DNA from: Acorus gramineus
Lineage: Eukaryota; Streptophyta; Magnoliopsida; Acorales; Acoraceae
Reading direction: 5' to 3'
Assembly (NCBI GenBank): GCA_030737835.1
Contig: CM060849.1
Location: 4,774,001 to 4,838,000 of the forward strand
Length of the DNA: 64,000 nt
In this document: in pieces, positions 59,601 through 64,000 of the stretch
How the letters are laid out: each line of letters opens with the position of its first letter
Position numbering within the stretch: the first letter of the stretch is position 1
Made by a program: the position numbers and the translations under genes
Notes under the pieces: model-generated
Database searches by the model: none
What the model saw: only the letters and a program-made list of their open reading frames with translations
What the model was told of the DNA's origin: nothing

Positions 59601-60250
59601 TGAGGGTGTAGTGGGTTGGCGGAAGCGACCCGCTGGTTATGTGTAGCCAGTCCCAATATCCTTTGTCGCCCATTGAAGGGTGAGGGTGAGGGTGTAGTGG
59701 GTTGGCGATTGAGCAACCCACGGCTTTGAGTTGTGATATCATTTGTGGATTAAGTAATATGAATTGTGGATTATAAGGATATCTGGTTGTGGTCAATATT
59801 GTCTGTGATGCATGGGTTGTGCCGTTCACTGAGCGTGTGGCTCACCCCTCGCATAATATCTTTCTACAGTGTCATCTGAGTCGGATCTGGAGGAGGAGCT
59901 CCCCGAGGGACTTCATCAGTAGCGGAGTAGCGCCACGTCCCGCGAGTTGCAGAGACTATCAGCATCCCTTGTACCAGTATGTATTATTTTCCATGCTTGG
60001 GCACGCGTTTGTGTTGTATTTGGACGTCTTTGTATGTATATTGGCTCTCACAGGACATGTGATTATGTATGGAGTCTGTAGTGTGTTTTGATTACAGATT
60101 CAGTCTTTAGTTATCCGCATTTGGTGTATATATCATGTCAGCCCTGCTTTTGTTGTCTGTGTGTCATTTGTATGATATTATTGACCTCCTGTGTAGATTC
60201 TGATATTTTATATACACTTGCCGCGTCTCGGGGACGCCCGGGGCGTGACA
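56601..60250 (+). repeat. Solo LTR 9 (3.65 kb) in PMD exon 1, TSD GTCCA
   Basis: TGTTATATATGTGTCAC to CCGGGGCGTGACA, flanked by GTCCA at 56596-56600 and 60251-60255. TATATAAGG at 56865-56873; donor CCCTTG/GTAAGC at 57189; CpG-rich block 57400-58400, the longest here; mini-exon 58498-58534 (37 nt, one base longer than usual, so the peptide frame is broken); five G4 units 59300-59730; acceptor TTCTACAG with exon from 59870 and TAG at 59920-59922. Confidence 0.95.
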
Positions 60251-60761
60251 GTCCACACCCATGGCCTCTTCGGCCCCAACCCCAACATGGACACTCTCGG
60301 CCCCTGCGGCCTCAGTCCCTACACCCTCACCTTCCTCCGCGCCCACCACGCTGGAGGCTAAAGTCTCAAAGGCACCCATAGCCCTTCTCTCCTCCTCCTC
60401 AACCCTGGCCTCTGTGGCCTCCCTGTCCAACATCCCCACTATAGCGTCCAAAGACGCCCTCACCTCCTCACTAACTCCCTCAGCCCCTAACCCCTCAACC
60501 GCACCCTTGGCCGATCCTCCAGCCTCCAAAACCGCGCCCTCGACCATCGCCGATCGGTCGCCACGCATCCTCTTGCGTGTATAACCAATCACACCAACCC
60601 TACCCCCGGGACAGCTCCCGAGGATACACCCCCGACCTCACCCGAGCCCACCAATGGCGCCTCAGCCGTTTGGGTCGTCTCCTCCACGACCCTCCTCTCC
60701 GAACCATCATCGAAGACCTGAGGCGCTTCATCATCGAAGCTGTCCTCTTCCCCTTCGTCAT
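60251..60761 (-). pseudogene. PMD gene exon 1, 5' part
   Basis: Frame from 60592: IGYTRKRMRGDRSAMVEGAV, LEAGGSAKGAVEGLGAEGVS, VGVGAEEAMGVD, Ala/Glu-rich and likely disordered. Upstream, an ATG at 60761-60759 opens another frame (MTKGKRTASMMKRLRSSMM), while an overlapping frame is acidic (EGEEDSFDDEAPQVFDDG), like the rest of the exon. One indel therefore separates the start from the conserved frame, and the true start is unresolved. Confidence 0.65.
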
Positions 60762-60950
60762 CTCCTCGATTTCACAAGAAAAAGGAGAACCCAAAGGTTC
60801 TTAGGGTTTCGAAACCAAGAAGAAAGGAGTGATCTAGGGCAAAATTAAGTTAATCAAACCAAGGTTTTCCGGTTTCAAATGAAGAAGAAGAAGTATTGGA
60901 GGGAGAAGAACCGTTTTGAAAATGTGCGGGAGAGAGAGGGTCCTTTTTGG

Positions 60951-60956
60951 TTATAA
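60951..60956 (-). promoter_or_regulatory. TATA box candidate of the PMD gene
   Basis: The minus strand reads CCCTTATAACC about 190 bp upstream of the first ATG, with a CTCTCTCTCCC pyrimidine patch just downstream, as often seen in plant leaders. Position fits; no experimental support. Confidence 0.5.
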
Positions 60957-60971
60957 GGGACCCAGTCGGTC

Positions 60972-61058
60972 GGTGGCTACTCGCGAGTAACCGCCCCCTG
61001 CCTGATGGCTAAAAACAACTAGCCGCCCCTCCCTGCCGGCTAAACACCACTAGCCGCC
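60972..61058. repeat. Hairpin cluster upstream of the PMD gene, three units
   Basis: Units 60972-60995 (GGTGGCTA, 8, TAACCGCC), 61004-61027 (GATGGCTA, 8, TAGCCGCC) and 61035-61058 (GCCGGCTA, 8, TAGCCGCC). Start-to-start spacing is 31-32 bp. They lie just upstream of the TATA candidate. Confidence 0.82.
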
Positions 61059-61621
61059 CCCTGCCAGCTTCTCAAACACATTTATTTCCAAGTTTTCTAA
61101 ACCAAATAGCCATGTATTGGTTTATTTCCCAAGTTCTACATGATCAAACACAACTTTCTTGAAGTTTTACCACAATTTCCAATACCATTCAGTTCAAATT
61201 TCTTCAGTTCTGGTTCTTTTTTGGAATCTTTGTCTTTCGAATGATCCAATTCACCAAATCAAACACACTTTTTTTTTCTGTCTGTGATATCCCCTTGATT
61301 TGCTTAGCTATCCAAACACGGGTACGGTAGGCAAAAGGAAACTGACGCTGGGCTGCTGCGTGCACGATGGCTAAGAACCCTGTTTGAGGGTTGGATCACT
61401 CGCTTACTTACTTTTACTCACTCTCCCACCTGGATCAGTCTTTAGATAACTATTCTAGTCAAAACCTGGCCTCTGATGACCTAAATAAACTCCCTGAATG
61501 GTATTGGTCATGTGTTCTAAACTTCTTGAAGGTCGGGCCGGCCAAAATAGGGGTCTCTTTTCTTATCATCGGTCGAAGTCTTTCTGCTTCGCACAAAAGA
61601 ATCCGTCCAATGAGGGACAAT
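61059..61621. other. Non-coding stretch left of the Tat LTR
   Basis: AT-rich, with a poly-T run near 61270. A 93-codon open frame at 61391-61672 crosses into the LTR and shows no domain. Nothing else recognised. Confidence 0.55.
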
Positions 61622-62976
61622 TGTAGATACCCCAATTTTGACCGTCCAAAGAGACAAAAATATTTCAAGTAATACTTAAGAAATGATCACATTTGGACAT
61701 CTAAAAGAAAACTCCCTTAGAAACCAAAAACCGGAAACCCTGGTGCAAACCCTTAGGAAAACCTAGGACCTTGAGAGTAGCCCCATTGACCGACCCCAAA
61801 CCACCTTCCTGGATGGGACATAAAGCATGATTGCGGCGGATTGTCCCTTCTAGCCGCCCATCTCAGCCGGTTCAACCTTAGTAATCGACCCAAGCCACCG
61901 CTTGTCAGAGATGGGACGTTTGGCAGGTTATTGTCAAGAACAAATATCTAATGGGAGGTCAAATCAAGCACCTTATTACCCATTTTGATCTATTGTCCAG
62001 TGGACACTCCCCTACACCTCTTTTACTATAAATAGGGGGCATACAATTCATATCCATAATCAATTCATCACCAAAAAAATATCAATTCATTTCCCAATAC
62101 AAGCCTATACCCCCCACACCACGACTTCAAAAACCCTTGAGAGAGAAAGTGAAAGAGAAACCCATTCCCTGCATAAAATCCACTCTCCAAAACCCAGGTT
62201 AAACCCAGCTTAATCTCTGCCAAACACCCAAATCAAACCCTACCCAGGTTCTGCCCAAATTGAACCAGACACCAGGCGGCTACTCGCAACTAGCCGCCTC
62301 CCACCAGGCGGCTAAATTCAACTAGCCAGCCCTTCCTTAACCGCACCTCTTTCCTTTTTTTGAAATCCGATACCGACAGGCGGCACTAGGCGCCCCTCAC
62401 CTAAACAATTGTCACCCTTCCTTGTATCCAATTTGATCTATTATCCAATGGACACTCCTCTGGCCCAGTCTTACTATAAATAGGGGGCATCGAACACTTC
62501 TTCAATTCATCACCCACTCAATCAACAACCCTTACTTCATACAAGCTCAATCAAACCCCCTACACCCACTACTTGAAAGCCTTGAGAGAGAGAGACCCCT
62601 ATTTGAGAGAGAAATAATACCCATTTTCTACTAAATCCACTCTCCAAAAAACCTCTCCAAAACCTTGGTCAAACCCAGTTTAACTTCAACCAAAACCCAA
62701 ACCAAACCCTACCCAGGTTCTTCCCAAATAGAACCAGGTCCCAAGTGGCTAACCCTAACTAGCCGTCCCCCTTCAGGCGGCTAACCCAACTAACCGGTCC
62801 TCCCACTTTCACCCTATGTTTTAAACCTCCTTTTGTCAAGTCCTCGAAGCAAAAAAAAGGATCCATTTTTCACCTCTGTGAACGGCTGGCCGTGTCTCAG
62901 AGCGGAGAATCCATAATCTATCTCTCCCGAAGGTGATCAACAGTAACACCAACTTTTCCTGATTTTTAAGAAAGCA
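61622..62976 (+). repeat. Tat-lineage LTR (plus), with duplicated promoter unit
   Basis: Begins TGTAGATACCCCAATTTTG and ends TAAGAAAGCA. The block CAATTTGATCTATTAT...TATAAATAGGGGGCAT occurs twice, with TATAAATA at 62027-62034 and 62475-62482, 448 bp apart, each followed by a leader with GAGAGAGA and ending in hairpin units (62275-62298, 62307-62330; 62744-62767, 62776-62799). Homologous to the minus LTR 45716-46743, which has one promoter. Confidence 0.85.
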
Positions 62977-62978
62977 GG

Positions 62979-62988
62979 TGGCGATCAC
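62979..62988 (+). other. Primer-binding site of the right Tat element
   Basis: TGGCGATCAC, two bases after the LTR end; same as on the minus strand at 45704-45713. Confidence 0.65.
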
Positions 62989-63162
62989 AACAACCTCTGA
63001 ATCCTCCTGAGGAGTTGTTGGGCACCTCAGCAAGGAACCAAACCAACCACACCCCCTCCCCCTTCCGAGAGATGATCCAACCGCACTTCCAGGGCGCAAT
63101 AGGATCTGAACCCTCGGCACACGCCGACCCGGGAGTGGAAAGCGACCGGAAACCACTACCGA

Positions 63163-63306
63163 CATTAGAGACCGATTATTTCACTAAATGGGTGGAAGCA
63201 GAGGCATACAGGACCATGAAGCACTCCGATGTCAAGAACTTCTTGTGGAAGCATATTATTTGCATGGACCTGTTAGGGAGACATTGCGTCCAGCAATCGA
63301 AATCCT
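63163..63306 (+). pseudogene. Tat-lineage integrase core fragment
   Basis: Encodes [20 protein letters not shown] then [14 protein letters not shown], matching the start of the integrase catalytic core (family: [11 protein letters not shown], then VxxFVWKNIICR). It lies only about 190 bp after the primer site, so gag, protease, RT and RNase H (several kb) are deleted. Ends in frame at 63306-63308. Confidence 0.85.
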
Positions 63307-63308
63307 AA

Positions 63309-63481
63309 TCCTTTACAATCTTAATACACCACTGTCATCTAAAGCGTGTCGGGGGGTAAATATGACTAGCGAACAAACGAGGAATCAAACCTGATCAATT
63401 TGACTCAGAATACGAACATGGCTATCGAATTCTGTACAAGTTCATTCCATGGACCATCCCTTTCTATTAGATAATATTTAA
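63309..63481. other. Short stretch between integrase fragment and LTR 8
   Basis: No feature recognised. The last bases before the LTR are ATTTA; the far end of LTR 8 is outside the window, so a target duplication cannot be tested. Confidence 0.5.
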
Positions 63482-64000
63482 TGTCACGCCCCAGGGCGGC
63501 CGTCCCCGAGACGTGGCAATAATGAAATATCAGCTATCAATACCTGAGGTCAATAAAGACTCCAACAACACACAAGGTGGCAAAGCAAAGATAATGATAA
63601 CTGACTGAAAAGCGGAAGCATAATATATAAACAATGTCTGTAAATCAAAAACATTATTACAGACTCGAATACACAATCACTGTCCTGTGAGAGCCAAGTC
63701 TAGTCCAAATAAAATACAACCTGTGCCACATGCACGATTTACAATACATAAAATGACTCTAGGACTGCTGACAGCCTCGCACTCGCCACCCGCCGGAAGA
63801 ACGCTCCACGCCCATAAGACCACGCCACAGGAAAGCTCCTGCTCCACGCCCAACACTGCCCCTGAAAAGAAACAGTATGCGAGGGGTGAGCTACAAGCTC
63901 AATGAGTGGCTGGAAACCAATCACCATACAACAGTTCAATGCTAACACAATTTCCTTTCAAGGAAAAACATGGGTAGAAACCCAATGGATAACAGGGTCA
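63482..64000 (-). repeat. LTR 8, partial (runs off the window)
   Basis: TGTCACGCCCCAGGGCGGCC then ACGTGGCAATAATGAAATAT; nearly identical to 41010 onward, with a few substitutions and a 3-bp repeat-length change near 63570. Belongs to the same recent subfamily as solo LTR 6. Whether it is solo or part of a full element cannot be seen. Confidence 0.93.

Noticed and set aside
59300..59730. Regular repeats resembling a CRISPR array or telomere tract
   Set aside because: Units are G-rich tandem duplications within a plant LTR, spacers are themselves repeated, and the motif GGGTGA is not the plant telomere repeat.
7370..60255. A shared target-site motif for the LTR insertions
   Set aside because: Duplications CTTTC, AATAC, ATATA, CTTTG, GTATA and GTCCA show no common sequence; too few sites for a weak preference.
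1..64000. tRNA, rRNA or microRNA genes
   Set aside because: No cloverleaf, rRNA core or convincing precursor hairpin was recognised by eye. tRNA-like matches were only primer-binding sites.

Overview
This is plant nuclear DNA, very probably from a flowering plant. It holds chromovirus-type and Tat-type Ty3/gypsy retrotransposons, an L1 LINE with a C-terminal RNase H, a plant mobile domain (PMD) gene and an MDR/P-glycoprotein-type ABCB transporter gene with plant-style GT-AG introns. The species cannot be named from the sequence. Almost the whole window is nested retrotransposon DNA. No coding region here is complete and undamaged.

The dominant component is one long-LTR (mostly about 3 to 3.6 kb) Tekay/Del-like gypsy superfamily. 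It occurs as: element A (1-6259, minus, running off the left edge); an LTR stub (6260-6665); complete but pol-deleted element C (7375-16445, minus); old element D (23361-40809, minus, carrying four further LTRs inside it); and solo LTRs at 23630-30677, 26684-30182, 32528-35477, 35594-37792, 41010-44234, 48480-51642 and 56601-60250. A partial LTR starts at 63482. Exact 5-bp target duplications are visible for several (CTTTC, AATAC, ATATA, CTTTG, GTATA, GTCCA).

Two host-type genes and one LINE can be followed through the insertions. (1) A minus-strand ABCB transporter pseudogene has exons at 22152-22383, 22452-23116, 23255-23360 and 40810-41009; element D sits inside one exon. (2) A plus-strand L1 LINE (6666-22095) lies in the next ABCB intron, and element C interrupts its ORF1. 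(3) A minus-strand PMD plus coiled-coil gene (53388 to about 60761, five recognisable exons) has a solo LTR in exon 1. Tat-lineage gypsy remnants lie on both sides of it: LTR plus RT at 44700-46743 minus, and LTR plus integrase at 61622-63306 plus.

The most interesting unexplained structures are two. First, every long LTR carries a conserved splice-site architecture: donor, a mini-exon of about 36 nt, donor, acceptor. In five LTR copies it keeps one reading frame across the predicted splices. Second, fixed-geometry hairpin units (8-bp stem GGCGGCTA/TAGCCGCC, 8-nt loop) are scattered through the Tat LTRs and on both flanks of the PMD gene. All gene-killing stop codons whose ancestral codon can be guessed fit C-to-T or G-to-A transitions, as expected for methylated, silenced repeats.
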